Counted from the stretch's first letter, positions 1 to 9,564 are shown. The stretch: DNA of 64,000 nt from Streptomyces sp. NBC_00247 (GCF_036188265.1 NZ_CP108093.1:6477001-6541000), one strand, 5' to 3'. A program made the numbers and translations. The notes: generated by a model not told the origin, from the letters alone.

Positions 1-1725
1 GCCGGCTTCGTTGCGGTACACACCGGAGATCGTACGGATCTGGCCGGCGTGCCGTCCGTAGGCCTTCTCCAGGGCGGCGGAGATCTCCCCGACGGTCGCC
101 TTCGCACGGGCCGCGTTCACCGCGAGTTCCAAGAGGTTCCCGGTGGCGGCTGCGGCGTGCGTCAAGGCACGCAGCGCGTCTTGGCAGGTGTTCTCGTCGC
201 GTTCCTCGCGCAGGCGGCGGAGTTTCTCGATCTGCTGGGCGCGGACGGAGGAGTTGTCGACGGCGCGGACGTCGATCTTCTCGTCGGTCTCCACGCGGTA
301 TTTGTTGACGCCGATGACGGTCTGGCGTCCGGAGTCGATCCGGGCCTGGGTGCGGGCAGCGGCCTCCTCGATACGCAGTTTGGGGATGCCGGCCTCGATG
401 GCCTGGGCCATGCCGCCTGCCTGTTCGACTTCCTGGATGTGCTGCCAGGCGCGTCGGGCGAGGTCGTACGTCAGTTTCTCCACGTACGCGGAACCGCCCC
501 ACGGGTCGATCACCCGCGTGGTGCCGGACTCCTGCTGGAGCAGCAGCTGGGTGTTGCGGGCGATACGCGCCGAGAAATCGGTGGGCAGCGCGAGCGCCTC
601 ATCGAGGGCGTTGGTGTGCAGCGACTGCGTGTGCCCCTGGGTCGCCGCCATCGCCTCCACACACGTACGCGTCACGTTGTTGAACACGTCCTGCGCGGTC
701 AGTGACCAGCCGGAGGTCTGCGAATGGGTGCGCAGGGAGAGTGACTTGGGGTTCTTCGGGTCGAACTGCCTCACCAGCTTCGCCCACAGCAGTCGCGCGG
801 CCCGCAGCTTGGCGATCTCCATGAAGAAGTTCATGCCGATCCCCCAGAAAAAGGACAGCCGCGGAGCGAACGCGTCGACCTCCAGGCCCGCGCCCAGCCC
901 GGCCCGCAGGTACTCCACGCTGTCGGCCAGGGTGTAGGCCAGTTCCAAGTCGGCCGTCGCCCCCGCCTCTTGGATGTGGTACCCGGAGATCGAGATGGAG
1001 TTGTAGCGCGGCATGCGCTGTGAGGTGTAGGCGAAGATGTCGGAGATGATCCGCATCGAGGGCTTCGGTGGATAGATGTAGGTGTTGCGGACCATGAACT
1101 CCTTGAGGATGTCGTTCTGGATGGTCCCCGCCAGCTTCTCCGCCGGCACCCCCTGCTCCTCGGCGGCCACGATGTAGAGCGCGAGGACCGGCAGGACGGC
1201 CCCGTTCATCGTCATCGACACGCTCATCCGGTCGAGCGGGATGCCGTCGAAGAGCCGGCGCATGTCATAGATCGAGTCGATCGCCACCCCCGCCATGCCC
1301 ACATCACCCGTCACCCGGGGGTGGTCGCTGTCGTACCCGCGGTGGGTGGGCAGATCGAAAGCGATCGACAGACCCTTTTGACCCGCTGCCAGGTTGCGCC
1401 GGTAGAAGGCGTTCGACTCCTCGGCGGTGGAGAACCCGGCGTACTGACGGATCGTCCATGGCTGATTGACGTACATCGTGGGGTATGGGCCACGCAGGAA
1501 CGGGGCGACGCCGGGATACGTATCCAGGAAGTCGAGGCCCTCCAGGTCCTGACCGGTGTAGAGCGGCTTGACCGCGATGCCCTCCGGGGTCTCCCACGTC
1601 AGGTCGGCGACACCGGACCCGGTGGCCTCCTTGACCGCGCTGCGCCACCGGTCCTCGGAACCGGCCGCGGGGGTCGGCCCGTGGAGCGGGAGTTCGGAGA
1701 AATCGAGGATGCGGGGGGTGCTCAA
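1..1725 (-). CDS. mutB: Methylmalonyl-CoA mutase large (catalytic) subunit, 3'-truncated by window edge
   Basis: Interconverts methylmalonyl-CoA and succinyl-CoA with adenosylcobalamin, linking propionate and branched-chain catabolism to the TCA cycle and supplying extender units. The 575 visible codons cover the N-terminal substrate-binding barrel. Family motifs read on the minus strand include [48 protein letters not shown] and [17 protein letters not shown]. About 150 C-terminal residues, including the cobalamin domain with DxHxxG, lie outside the window. The start is a TTG that overlaps the mutA stop (TTGA) and has GGGAG seven bases upstream. mutB therefore follows mutA in one translationally coupled operon. 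The identification is secure and the TTG start is likely. Confidence 0.93.
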   Translation of the reverse strand, partial: MSTPRILDFSELPLHGPTPAAGSEDRWRSAVKEATGSGVADLTWETPEGIAVKPLYTGQDLEGLDFLDTYPGVAPFLRGPYPTMYVNQPWTIRQYAGFSTAEESNAFYRRNLAAGQKGLSIAFDLPTHRGYDSDHPRVTGDVGMAGVAIDSIYDMRRLFDGIPLDRMSVSMTMNGAVLPVLALYIVAAEEQGVPAEKLAGTIQNDILKEFMVRNTYIYPPKPSMRIISDIFAYTSQRMPRYNSISISGYHIQEAGATADLELAYTLADSVEYLRAGLGAGLEVDAFAPRLSFFWGIGMNFFMEIAKLRAARLLWAKLVRQFDPKNPKSLSLRTHSQTSGWSLTAQDVFNNVTRTCVEAMAATQGHTQSLHTNALDEALALPTDFSARIARNTQLLLQQESGTTRVIDPWGGSAYVEKLTYDLARRAWQHIQEVEQAGGMAQAIEAGIPKLRIEEAAARTQARIDSGRQTVIGVNKYRVETDEKIDVRAVDNSSVRAQQIEKLRRLREERDENTCQDALRALTHAAAATGNLLELAVNAARAKATVGEISAALEKAYGRHAGQIRTISGVYRNEAG

Positions 1726-3584
1726 GACGTGACTCCCATCCGGTCGAGTGCGGCGGACAGCACGGCGACGGCATCGCAGCCGGCGTAGACGTACCCGTCC
1801 ACGGAAGGCTCTGCGGTGCCGGGTCCGCCTGCGAGGAACACGGTTGTGGCGCCGACCGCACGCAGGGCGGCGGATACCGCCGCGGCCTGCTCCTCGTACA
1901 GCGCGTCGCTGGAGCAGAGGACGGCCATGCCGTCGGCACCGCTCGTCAGGTAGGCCTCGGCGGCTGTCGCCGGATCCACCGGCACAGGGGCGTGGACCGT
2001 GGTGACGCCTCCCGCCTGGAACAGGTTGGAGACGAAGGTGGCGCGGCCGGTGTGCGCGGCCGGCGGGCCCAGGGCCGCCAGGAAGACGGTGGGTCGGGCG
2101 CCCGTCGCCGCCAGGTGTACGTCGCTGCGGGCGCGCAGGGCCTCGTACGCCTCGTCGCGTCGGACACGCGGCAGTCCGCCGGTGAGCGGAGCCGGCGCGG
2201 GTTCTCGTTCGACCGGCTCTTCGGAGACAAGCGGGAACTCGCTGACCCCGGTGACGGGTTCGCGTCGGGTGGCCAGCTTCCTGGAGCGCGTTGCCCAGGT
2301 GGCGGTGAGGCGATCGGCGACCAGGCCGGAGCGCAGGGCGGCGGCCTGGCCGCCCGCCTTCTCGATGGTCTGAAAGAAACCCCACGCCGCATGGGCGAGT
2401 TGGTCGGTGAGCTGCTCGACATAGTACGAGCCTCCCGCCGGATCGATCACCCGGGCCAGGTGGGACTCCTCCATGAGGATCGTGGAGGTGTTGCGGGCGA
2501 TCCGGCGAGCGAACGCGTCGGGCAGGCCCAGCTCCTGGTCGAACGGGAGCACGGTGACCGAGTCCGCACCGCCCACGCCCGCCGCCACGCAGGCGACGGT
2601 GGTGCGCAGCATGTTCACCCACGGGTCGCGGCGGGTCATCATCACCGGCGAGGTAACCACGTGCTGGCGCTGGACGCCCGCCCCCGGGACCCCGCAGGCC
2701 TCGGCGACACGCGCCCACAGGCGCCGGACGGCACGTAGTTTGGCGATGGTGAGGAACTGATCGGCGGTCGCCGCGTAACGGAACTCCAGCCGGCCGAAGG
2801 CCGCTTCGGCGCTCAGGCCCGCCTCGGTGAGGGCGCGTAGGTAGGCGACCCCGGTGGCCAGCGAGAGGCCCAGCTCCTCGGCGGCGCTGCCGCCCGCCTC
2901 GTGGTACGGCAGGGCATCGACCGCCAGGGCGCGCACATGGGGCCAGGCGGCCGTCTGCGCGGCGAAAGCGGCGGCCTCCGCGAGGTCCAGTCTCTGACCG
3001 GTCCGGGCCTCGTGGCCCAGCGGGTCGGCGCCCAGCGAGGCGTGGGCGGTCTCGGGGGACACCGCGCGCTCGGTGAACAGGCGCAGCAACGTACGTGCCG
3101 CGTCCAGGTATTGGGCGCCGGCGTCCAGGGCGACGGGGACGAGGTTCAGGTAGACCCCGTCCAATGCCCGGGAGAGGCCGTCGATGGGGAGGCCGCCACG
3201 GCCCACGGTGAACCAGAGGGAGGTGACTCCGTTCTCCAGGTCGGTGAGCGCCGCCTCGTTCAGGCGCACCGGGTCGGTGCCCGCGATGAGCTGGCGCACG
3301 TCCCAGCCGTTCACGGTGGTGCCTTCCGGCCTGCCTCCGCGAACGAAGGGGGCGAAGCCGGGGAAACAGGTGTCGAAAGCTGCCCCCTCGGGCGGCGCGG
3401 TGTACAGCGGCCGGGAGGTGAGCCCGTCCTCGATCGGGGTGGACAACGCGTCTTCCGCGGCCTCGCCGGAGGCTTCCTTGCCCGACTTGCGCAGCACGCC
3501 CTCTACAAGGCGTTGCCACTGCTCATGCGTCGCGTCAGGGAACTCGGCGGCCAGGGAGAGCCCGTCATCAGGCAGGACCGTCAT
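1722..3584 (-). CDS. mutA: Methylmalonyl-CoA mutase small subunit
   Basis: Non-catalytic partner of the cobalamin-dependent mutase heterodimer. The 620-residue product has the length usual for actinomycete MutA. It shares the mutase barrel and cobalamin-like domain architecture but lacks the family's DxHxxG cobalamin ligand motif. Recognisable segments include [34 protein letters not shown] and the mutase signature [19 protein letters not shown] near residue 385. The C-terminal quarter is a Rossmann-like region (residues about 490-620). It is the first gene of the mutAB pair and its stop overlaps the mutB TTG start. No strong promoter was identified upstream, where 339 bases separate it from the divergent kinase gene. 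Confidence 0.92.
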   Translation of the reverse strand: MTVLPDDGLSLAAEFPDATHEQWQRLVEGVLRKSGKEASGEAAEDALSTPIEDGLTSRPLYTAPPEGAAFDTCFPGFAPFVRGGRPEGTTVNGWDVRQLIAGTDPVRLNEAALTDLENGVTSLWFTVGRGGLPIDGLSRALDGVYLNLVPVALDAGAQYLDAARTLLRLFTERAVSPETAHASLGADPLGHEARTGQRLDLAEAAAFAAQTAAWPHVRALAVDALPYHEAGGSAAEELGLSLATGVAYLRALTEAGLSAEAAFGRLEFRYAATADQFLTIAKLRAVRRLWARVAEACGVPGAGVQRQHVVTSPVMMTRRDPWVNMLRTTVACVAAGVGGADSVTVLPFDQELGLPDAFARRIARNTSTILMEESHLARVIDPAGGSYYVEQLTDQLAHAAWGFFQTIEKAGGQAAALRSGLVADRLTATWATRSRKLATRREPVTGVSEFPLVSEEPVEREPAPAPLTGGLPRVRRDEAYEALRARSDVHLAATGARPTVFLAALGPPAAHTGRATFVSNLFQAGGVTTVHAPVPVDPATAAEAYLTSGADGMAVLCSSDALYEEQAAAVSAALRAVGATTVFLAGGPGTAEPSVDGYVYAGCDAVAVLSAALDRMGVTS

Positions 3585-3649
3585 GGCTCGAAAGCTAGGG
3601 GTGGCCGCTAAAGCCGCTCCATAGCGCCCGATGTGCGGTCGTCACCGCC

Positions 3650-3796
3650 ATGACTGAAGCCGGGGAGGCCGTCCTGACCTTGACGGGGCGGCTCGGGCAT
3701 TCGCCCACTTCGATTACGCTGAGTTACTATGCTCGCCTCGTGTCGGAAGCCGGCAGTACGGGGCGCGGCGCCATCGACGGGCTGCTCGGGGAGTAA
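3650..3796 (+). pseudogene. Remnant of a tyrosine recombinase (integrase) C-terminus
   Basis: The only open stretch is 48 codons from ATG to TAA. It encodes the C-terminal catalytic box of phage-type integrases: RLGHSPTSITLSYYARL, matching the family pattern LGHxxxxxTxxxYxHL with the nucleophilic Tyr, followed by an acidic tail ending GAIDGLLGE. No upstream catalytic domain is present: the next gene upstream is mutA in the opposite direction. This is therefore a decayed end of an integrated element rather than a working gene. The rest of the 339-base gap between mutA and the kinase gene (3585-3923) holds no other gene I can support. Confidence 0.6.
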
Positions 3797-3923
3797 GGGG
3801 GCGATGTGTCGGTCGAAGCTCCACGGTTTCTCCCCCAGCGCCTCTGGCACGCTGGGTGCCCCGCTGCACTCGCAAGAGGGTTTCCGTGGATTGCAAGGTT
3901 GAAGAGATGGGTGGCTTGAGAAA

Positions 3924-4769
3924 GTGCTGGAAGAGGTTGTTGCGACCCGCTACGTCACGCCCCTGCGTGAGGGGGGTTCGCTCCCGGGGATCGTCGAGGC
4001 CGACGACCTCGGTACGTACGTCATGAAGTTCACCGGGGCGGGGCAGGGCCGCAAGACCCTCGTCGCGGAGGTCATCTGCGGGGAGCTGGGCCGCCGCCTC
4101 GGGCTGCGGGTACCGGAACTGGTGACCATGCAGCTCGACCCGGTCATCGGGCTCGGCGAGCCCGACCAGGAGGTGCAGGAGCTGCTCAAGGCGAGCGGCG
4201 GTCTGAACCTCGGGATGGACTACCTTCCCGGTTCGCTGGGCTTCGACCCGCTCGCCTACCACGTCGATCCGGCGGAGGCCGGGCGGATCGTCTGGTTCGA
4301 CGCGCTGATCAACAACGTCGACCGGTCCTGGCGCAACCCCAACATGCTGGTCTGGCACGGCGACGTCTGGCTGATCGACCACGGCGCCACGATGATCTGG
4401 CACCACAACTGGCCGGGCGCCCAGACGTCCGCGGCCAAGCCGTACAACGCCTCCGACCACGTGCTGGCGCCCACGGGCCCGGACGTGGCGGCAGCCGCCG
4501 CAGCCCTCGCGCCGCTCGTCACCGAGGAGCTGCTCACCGAGGTGGCGGCCCAGGTGCCCGACGAGTGGCTGTCCGGCGAGCCCGGCTTCGACTCGACGGA
4601 CGAACTGCGGCGCGCGTACGTGGCACCCCTGCTGGCTCGTGCCGCCACCATCCACGAGCGCGTCGTCATGGACGCCCCGGCGCCCACCGGCCCGTCCAAG
4701 GCTCCTGGCTGGCTCGCCGACCGCCTCGCCCCGAGGGCTCAGGCGACGGAGAAGGGCGAGAGCCGATGA
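3924..4769 (+). CDS. HipA-like kinase domain protein
   Basis: A 281-residue protein of the actinobacterial HipA-like (phosphatidylinositol 3/4-kinase fold) family. The segment WFDALINNVDRSWRNPNML carries the catalytic Asp and metal-binding Asn expected for the HipA fold (NxDRxxxN), and WLIDHGAT supplies the second metal-binding Asp. The N-terminal part (residues 1-90) holds the nucleotide-binding lobe, with YVMKFTGAGQG as the probable ATP-lysine strand. It lacks the HipB antitoxin neighbour of true persistence toxins. Instead it is coupled by an ATGA overlap to a DUF3037 gene, a conserved actinomycete pair. The start is GTG at 3924 and the substrate is unknown. Confidence 0.8.
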   Translation: MLEEVVATRYVTPLREGGSLPGIVEADDLGTYVMKFTGAGQGRKTLVAEVICGELGRRLGLRVPELVTMQLDPVIGLGEPDQEVQELLKASGGLNLGMDYLPGSLGFDPLAYHVDPAEAGRIVWFDALINNVDRSWRNPNMLVWHGDVWLIDHGATMIWHHNWPGAQTSAAKPYNASDHVLAPTGPDVAAAAAALAPLVTEELLTEVAAQVPDEWLSGEPGFDSTDELRRAYVAPLLARAATIHERVVMDAPAPTGPSKAPGWLADRLAPRAQATEKGESR

Positions 4770-5149
4770 GTGGACGCGCCGTCTTCGAGTACGCGCTGCT
4801 GCGCGTCGTCCCCCGTGTCGAGCGTGGGGAGTGCTTCAACGCGGGGGTGCTCGTCTACTGCCGGGCACACGCGTTCGTGGCCGCCCGCACCCATCTCGAC
4901 GAGGGCAAGCTGAGGGCGCTCGATCCCGCCGCCGACGTCGTCGGAGTGCGGGCCGCGCTACGGGCGGTGGAGAACGTCTGCGGCGGCGGTGACGCGGCCG
5001 GCCAAGCGGCCGGTGACGACGCCGGGCGGCGGTTCCGCTGGCTGATCGCCCCCCGCTCCACGGTCGTCCAGCCGGGCCCCGTGCACACCGGCCTGACCCT
5101 GGACCCGGCGGCCGAGGTCGAGCGCCTGCTCGATCTGCTCGTCCGCTGA
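4766..5149 (+). CDS. DUF3037 family protein
   Basis: A 127-residue protein beginning MSGRAVFEYALLRVVPRVERGE, typical of DUF3037 (function unknown). The conserved N-terminal part (FEYALLRVVPRVERGECFNAGVLV) is followed by a variable middle (residues 75-90, GGGDAAGQAAGDDAG) and a conserved end with FRWLIAPRSTVVQPGPVHTGL. The start was placed at 4766 because it overlaps the kinase stop codon (ATGA) and matches the family N-terminus. A longer in-frame reading upstream would overlap the kinase by 200 bases. It probably acts with the upstream HipA-like kinase. A hairpin terminator follows. Confidence 0.82.
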   Translation: MSGRAVFEYALLRVVPRVERGECFNAGVLVYCRAHAFVAARTHLDEGKLRALDPAADVVGVRAALRAVENVCGGGDAAGQAAGDDAGRRFRWLIAPRSTVVQPGPVHTGLTLDPAAEVERLLDLLVR

Positions 5150-5169
5150 GGGCCCCGTACCGCACCACC

Positions 5170-5208
5170 CGAAGGGGCTGTCCGTGACTGTCGCGGGCGG
5201 CCCCTTCG
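5170..5208 (+). terminator. Hairpin terminator after the kinase/DUF3037 operon
   Basis: A 9-bp perfect inverted repeat, CGAAGGGGC and GCCCCTTCG, with a 21-base loop, begins 21 bases after the DUF3037 stop. It has no T-run, as is common for high-GC actinomycete terminators. Confidence 0.6.
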
Positions 5209-5304
5209 CCGTCTCCTTCGGTGTGACACGCACCCCTGGGTGTCCCGTGCCGCTCCCGGCGAGTTCTGCCCGTCGCGGTGTCCGGCACGCGCACTCGCGG
5301 CGTT

Positions 5305-5345
5305 GGCCAAAAGCCCTGGTGGCTCCGGTGCAAGGGCTTTTGGCC
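5305..5345. terminator. Strong intergenic hairpin
   Basis: A 13-bp perfect inverted repeat (GGCCAAAAGCCCT, 15-base loop, AGGGCTTTTGGCC) lies between DUF3037 and the reductase operon. The T-run inside the descending arm makes it a plausible second terminator insulating the fabG promoter. It could also be a remnant of a small mobile or repetitive element. Confidence 0.5.
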
Positions 5346-5413
5346 GCCCTGCGGTCGCACGCAGCGGACACCCCTCCTCATGGGCAAACATTGCCGGGCG
5401 CGGCACCAGGCCG

Positions 5414-5471
5414 TTGACACCGAGTGCCAGGGCTTCTAGCGTCACCATCACAACAGTACTAAGCGCTTGCT
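5414..5471 (+). promoter_or_regulatory. Promoter and candidate TetR-type operator of the reductase operon
   Basis: TTGACA (5414-5419), a 17-base spacer and TAGCGT (5437-5442) form a good sigma-70-class (HrdB-like) promoter. The predicted transcription start is near 5449. Immediately downstream, ACTAAGCGCTTGCT (5458-5471) is centred on the palindrome AAGCGCTT. That resembles operators of TetR-family regulators of fatty-acid genes and sits where a bound repressor would block initiation. The promoter match is seen in the sequence. The repressor is inference, as none is encoded next to it. Confidence 0.5.
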
Positions 5472-5558
5472 CAGTCAGTCGGGCCGTATCCGGAGTGTCC
5501 GGTGCGGTGACTTACCGGTGTCGACGGGGCAGCGATCCAACGGCGAGGAGAACCCAGC

Positions 5559-6320
5559 ATGTCCACCACCGAGCAGCGTGTCGCCATCGTGACGGGAGCG
5601 GCGCGAGGCATTGGGGCCGCGACCGCCGTACGCCTGGCGGCCGAGGGCCGCGCCGTGGCCGTACTCGACCTCGACGAGGCCGCCTGCAAGGAGACCGTCG
5701 AGAAGATCACCGCCGCCGGCGGCACCGCGCTCGCGGTCGGCTGCGACGTGTCGGACGCCGCGCAGGTGGAGGCCGCCGTCGCGCGTGTCGTCGCCGAACT
5801 CGGAGCTCCGACGATCCTGGTCAACAACGCGGGCGTGCTCCGCGACAACCTGCTCTTCAAGATGAGCGAGTCCGACTGGGACATCGTGATGAACGTCCAC
5901 CTCAAGGGTGCGTTCCTGATGGCCAAGGCCGTCCAGAAGCACATGGTGGACGCCAAGTTCGGGCGTATCGTCTCGCTCTCCTCCTCGTCGGCGCTCGGCA
6001 ACCGCGGCCAGGCCAACTACTCGGCCGTCAAGGCCGGTCTGCAGGGCTTCACCAAGACCCTCGCCATCGAGCTCGGCAAGTTCGGCATCACCGCCAACGC
6101 CGTCGCGCCCGGGTTCATCGTGACGGAGATGACCGCCCAGACCGCGGCCCGCGTCGGGATGGGTTTCGAGGAGTTCCAGGCCGCCGCCGCCACGCAGATC
6201 CCCGTCCAGCGCGTGGGCCGCCCCGACGACATCGCCAACGCCATCTCCTTCTTCACCGGCGACGACGCGGGCTTCGTCTCCGGCCAGGTGCTGTACGTCG
6301 CCGGCGGCCCGCTCAACTGA
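5559..6320 (+). CDS. fabG: 3-oxoacyl-ACP reductase-type short-chain dehydrogenase
   Basis: A 253-residue classical SDR. Visible motifs are the cofactor loop TGAARGIG (residues 12-19), DVSD after strand 4, NNAG near residue 90, catalytic Ser in SLSSSSALG, YSAVK (the YxxxK pair) and the post-catalytic VAPGFIVTEM. FabG-like enzymes reduce 3-oxoacyl thioesters with NADPH. The close match to FabG in the GxxxGxG loop and C-terminal substrate loop supports this over a sugar or steroid SDR. It is the first gene of a two-gene operon with its own promoter; the second SDR starts 20 bases after its stop. A specific substrate cannot be read from the sequence. Confidence 0.82.
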   Translation: MSTTEQRVAIVTGAARGIGAATAVRLAAEGRAVAVLDLDEAACKETVEKITAAGGTALAVGCDVSDAAQVEAAVARVVAELGAPTILVNNAGVLRDNLLFKMSESDWDIVMNVHLKGAFLMAKAVQKHMVDAKFGRIVSLSSSSALGNRGQANYSAVKAGLQGFTKTLAIELGKFGITANAVAPGFIVTEMTAQTAARVGMGFEEFQAAAATQIPVQRVGRPDDIANAISFFTGDDAGFVSGQVLYVAGGPLN

Positions 6321-6340
6321 CCCGAAGGACGAGGGACATC

Positions 6341-7096
6341 ATGACTGTGCAGGACAGCGGGAAGGTCGCGCTCGTCACCGGCGCGAGCCGGGGCATCGGG
6401 TACGGCGTCGCCGAGGCGCTCGTCGCCCGCGGCGACCGGGTCTGCATCACGGGCCGCGGCGAGGAGGCGCTCAAGGAGGCCGTCGAGCGGCTGGGCTCCG
6501 ACCGGGTGATCGGCGTCGCCGGGAAGGCGCACGACGAGGCGCACCAGGCGCAGGCGGTCGAGCGCACCATGGAGGCGTTCGGCCGCGTCGACTTCCTCGT
6601 CAACAATGCCGGGACGAACCCGGTGTTCGGACCCATGGCGGACCTCGACCTCGGCGTCGCGCGCAAGGTCTTCGAGACCAACGTGATCTCGGCACTCGGG
6701 TTCGCCCAGCGGACCTGGAAGGCCTGGCAGGCGCAGAACGGCGGGGCGATCGTCAACATCGCCTCGGTGGCCGGGATTTCGGCTTCCCCGTTCATCGGTG
6801 CGTACGGCATGAGCAAGGCCGCCATGGTCAACCTGACGCTTCAGCTGGCCCACGAGTTCGCGCCGGTCGTCCGGGTCAACGCGATCGCCCCGGCCGTCGT
6901 CAAGACCAGGTTCGCCGAGGCGCTCTACGAAGGCCGCGAGGCGGAGGTGATCGCCGCGTACCCCATGGCCAGGCTGGGAGTTCCCGAGGACATCGGAGGG
7001 GCGGCCGCCTTCCTCACCTCGGAGCAGGCGGGCTGGATCACCGGACAGACGCTGGTGATCGACGGGGGAATCTTCCTCAATGCCGGAGTGAGCTGA
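6341..7096 (+). CDS. SDR family oxidoreductase (second FabG-like)
   Basis: A 251-residue short-chain dehydrogenase with TGASRGIG (13-20), NNAG, catalytic Ser in IASVAG and YGMSK. The end ITGQTLVIDGG is typical of the family. The ATG at 6341 follows GAAGGACGAGGGA and was chosen over any upstream codon because the longer reading crosses the first SDR gene. Cotranscription with the preceding fabG is likely (20-base gap), and a hairpin terminator lies after the stop. It may act on a related acyl thioester or alcohol. The pairing of two SDRs suggests successive or complementary reductions, but this is inference. Confidence 0.8.
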   Translation: MTVQDSGKVALVTGASRGIGYGVAEALVARGDRVCITGRGEEALKEAVERLGSDRVIGVAGKAHDEAHQAQAVERTMEAFGRVDFLVNNAGTNPVFGPMADLDLGVARKVFETNVISALGFAQRTWKAWQAQNGGAIVNIASVAGISASPFIGAYGMSKAAMVNLTLQLAHEFAPVVRVNAIAPAVVKTRFAEALYEGREAEVIAAYPMARLGVPEDIGGAAAFLTSEQAGWITGQTLVIDGGIFLNAGVS

Positions 7097-7131
7097 GCGG
7101 CCTGCCACGGTTCGCCCCGATTGACGCAAGT

Positions 7132-7165
7132 GCCCCGCCGGGCCTGGTGATTGGCCCGGTGGGGC
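7132..7165 (+). terminator. Terminator of the SDR operon
   Basis: GCCCCGCCGGGCC and GGCCCGGTGGGGC form a 13-bp stem with one G-T pair and an 8-base loop, 35 bases after the second SDR stop. The descending arm overlaps the -35 region of the next promoter. Confidence 0.65.
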
Positions 7166-7178
7166 GCTGCGGTATGGT
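7151..7178 (+). promoter_or_regulatory. Candidate promoter of the peptide-binding lipoprotein
   Basis: TTGGCC (7151-7156) and TATGGT (7173-7178) are separated by 16 bases, about 33 bases ahead of the start codon. The -35 element lies in the terminator hairpin of the preceding operon. Confidence 0.4.
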
Positions 7179-7211
7179 CTGCCGACCCATGGCTGATCGA
7201 GGAGCGTGCAC

Positions 7212-8789
7212 GTGTTCTACCGGGCCAGTCTGCAGGCTGCTGCAGCCCTAGCATCCCTGTCACTCGTCGCCGGCTGCAGCGTGTTCTCCGGCAGCAGTTC
7301 GGACGTCGACCAGCACATCTCGGTCGGGACGACCAGCTCGCCCTCGACTCTGGACCCCGCCGGAGCCTGGGACAACTCCTGGGAGCTGATGCGCAACGTC
7401 TTCCAGACCCTGGTGTCCTTCCCCACCGGCAGTACGAAGCCCGAACCCGACGCGGCGGAGTGCACCTTCACCGACTCCACGAGCATGGCCTACCGCTGCA
7501 CGCTCCGGGACGGCCTGGAGTTCTCGGACGGCGAGACGCTCGACGCCGAGGCGGTCAAGTACTCCATCGACCGGATCGTGGCGATCAAGGCGAAGGGCGG
7601 CCCGCTCGGTCTGCTGGGCTCGCTCGACCGGGTGGAGACCAAGGGTGACGACCTGGTCATCTTCCACCTGAACAAGTCCGACGCCACCTTCCCCTTCGTT
7701 CTCGCCACCCCGGCCATGTCGATCGTCGCGCCGAAGCAGTACCCCAAGGACAAGCTCCGCACCGGTAATGCGGTCACCGGCTCCGGTCCGTACGTCCTCG
7801 GCCACTACGAACCCCACAAAGTCGCGGAGCTGAAGAAGAACGACAGCTACAAGGGGTTCGCGGACCGGAAGAACGACTCGGTCACCATCAGGTACTACGA
7901 GAAGTCCGACGCGATGGTCACGGCGCTGAGGGGCGACAAGATCGACGCCACCTACCGCGGCCTCACCGCCGACGAGGTGATCGGCCTCCAGGGGAGCAAG
8001 GAGGAGAACAAGGGTCTCCAGCTCGTCGAGTCCGTGGGCGCCGACATCCGCTTCCTCGTCTTCAACCCGAAGGATCCCGTCGCCGGCAAGCGGGCCGTGC
8101 GCGAGGCCGTCGCCCGCGTCGTGGACCGGGACTCCCTCGTCGCCAAGGTTTACCAGGGCACGGCCGAACCCCTCTACTCCATCGTCCCGAAGGGCATCGC
8201 CGCCCACACCACCAGCTTCTTCGACGCCTTCGGGGACCCCGACGTGAAGGAGGCGCGGGAGGTGCTCGCCGACGCCGGGATCACGGAGCCGGTCGAAATG
8301 ACGTTCTGGTACACCACGGACCGCTACGGTTCCTCGACCGCACCGGAGTTCGAGGAGATCAAGCGCCAGCTGGAGAAGTCGGGACTCTTCAAGATCACTC
8401 TGAAGAGCGCGCCCTGGAGCACCTTCCAGGAAGGCTTCAACAAGGGCGACTACGCGGTCTTCGGCCGCGGCTGGTTCCCCGACTTCCCGGACCCCGACAA
8501 CTTCATCGCGCCCTTCGTCGGCAAGGAGAGCGCCACCGGGGGCATGTACGTCAACAAGAAGATCACCGAGGAGATCCTGCCCGCCTCGCGCCAGGAGAGC
8601 GACCGCGGCGCGGTCAGCAAGCAGTTCGCCGAGGCCCAGCAGATCATGGTGCAGGACATCCCGCTGCTGCCGCTCTGGCAGGGCAAGCTCTACATCGCGG
8701 CCGGCGAGGACATCGGCGGCGGCGAGCGCGCCCTCGACCCGCAGACCGTCATGCAGATGTGGGAGCTGTACCGCAAGGCCAGCTGGTAA
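7212..8789 (+). CDS. Peptide/dipeptide ABC transporter substrate-binding lipoprotein (SBP family 5)
   Basis: A solute-binding protein of about 525 residues. The signal peptide ends in the lipobox LVAGC (Cys near residue 21), followed by a Ser-rich linker. The mature domain has SBP_bac_5 features: GTTSSPSTLDPAGAWD at the N-terminus, YRCTLRDGLEFSDGETLDAEAVKYSIDR, GSGPYVLGHYEP, AVREAVARVVDRDSLV and a C-terminal IMVQDIPLLPLWQ. It would capture peptides or related solutes outside the membrane for an Opp/Dpp-type importer. No permease or ATPase adjoins it, so it is an orphan binding protein here. GTG 7212 is preferred over the in-frame GTG at 7206 because GGAG lies seven bases upstream of 7212. Confidence 0.85.
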   Translation: MFYRASLQAAAALASLSLVAGCSVFSGSSSDVDQHISVGTTSSPSTLDPAGAWDNSWELMRNVFQTLVSFPTGSTKPEPDAAECTFTDSTSMAYRCTLRDGLEFSDGETLDAEAVKYSIDRIVAIKAKGGPLGLLGSLDRVETKGDDLVIFHLNKSDATFPFVLATPAMSIVAPKQYPKDKLRTGNAVTGSGPYVLGHYEPHKVAELKKNDSYKGFADRKNDSVTIRYYEKSDAMVTALRGDKIDATYRGLTADEVIGLQGSKEENKGLQLVESVGADIRFLVFNPKDPVAGKRAVREAVARVVDRDSLVAKVYQGTAEPLYSIVPKGIAAHTTSFFDAFGDPDVKEAREVLADAGITEPVEMTFWYTTDRYGSSTAPEFEEIKRQLEKSGLFKITLKSAPWSTFQEGFNKGDYAVFGRGWFPDFPDPDNFIAPFVGKESATGGMYVNKKITEEILPASRQESDRGAVSKQFAEAQQIMVQDIPLLPLWQGKLYIAAGEDIGGGERALDPQTVMQMWELYRKASW

Positions 8790-8877
8790 TCGGGGTGAAC
8801 GGGGGACACCGGCCCGCTGTCAGAGGGGCCGGGTAGGTTCTCTGTCAAGAACCGAATGCTCTCTGGAGGCTGTCCAC

Positions 8878-9564
8878 GTGACCGACACCGACCTGCTGCT
8901 GCCCGAGTCCTGGCGCGGCGTCCTCGGCGACGAAATGCAGAAGCCGTACGTGAAGGAGCTTGCGGACTTCGTCGAGGAGGAGCGGGCCAAGGGGCCGGTG
9001 TACCCGCCGCGCGACCAGGTCTTCGCAGCTCTGGACGCCACTCCTTTCGACCGGGTGAAGGTGCTCGTTCTCGGCCAGGACCCGTACCACGGCGAGGGGC
9101 AGGGCCACGGGCTGTGCTTCTCCGTGCGGCCCGGCGTCAGGACGCCCCCCTCGCTGCGCAACATCTACAAGGAGATGCAGGAGGAGCTCGGCCTCCCCGT
9201 CCCGGACAACGGTTACCTCATGCCGTGGGCCGAGCAGGGCGTCCTGCTGCTCAACGCGGTCCTCACCGTGCGCGCCGGCGAGGCCAACTCGCACAAGGGC
9301 AAGGGCTGGGAGAAGATCACCGACGCGGTGATCCGAGCCGTGGCCGAGCGCCCCGAACCGGCCGTGTTCGTCCTCTGGGGCAACTACGCACAGAAGAAGC
9401 TCCCGCTCATCGACGAATCGCGCCACGTGGTCGTGAAGGGCGCACACCCCTCGCCGCTCTCCGCGAAGAGGTTCTTCGGGTCGCGGCCCTTCACCCAGAT
9501 CAACGAAGCCGTGGCCGCCCAGGGCCACGCCCCCATCGACTGGCGCATCCCCGACATCGGCTGA
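8878..9564 (+). CDS. ung: Uracil-DNA glycosylase, family 1
   Basis: Removes uracil from DNA in base-excision repair. The 228-residue product has the water-activating loop GQDPYHG (catalytic Asp68), the uracil-stacking LCFSVRPG, the Leu-loop motif HPSPLS near the C-terminus and VFVLWGNYAQKK. Length and motifs match the Ung family throughout. The start is GTG at 8878, after CTCTGGAGGCTGTCCAC. It stands alone, with 88 bases from the preceding lipoprotein gene and 257 bases before the next gene. The 257-base gap holds no gene I can support. Confidence 0.95.
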   Translation: MTDTDLLLPESWRGVLGDEMQKPYVKELADFVEEERAKGPVYPPRDQVFAALDATPFDRVKVLVLGQDPYHGEGQGHGLCFSVRPGVRTPPSLRNIYKEMQEELGLPVPDNGYLMPWAEQGVLLLNAVLTVRAGEANSHKGKGWEKITDAVIRAVAERPEPAVFVLWGNYAQKKLPLIDESRHVVVKGAHPSPLSAKRFFGSRPFTQINEAVAAQGHAPIDWRIPDIG

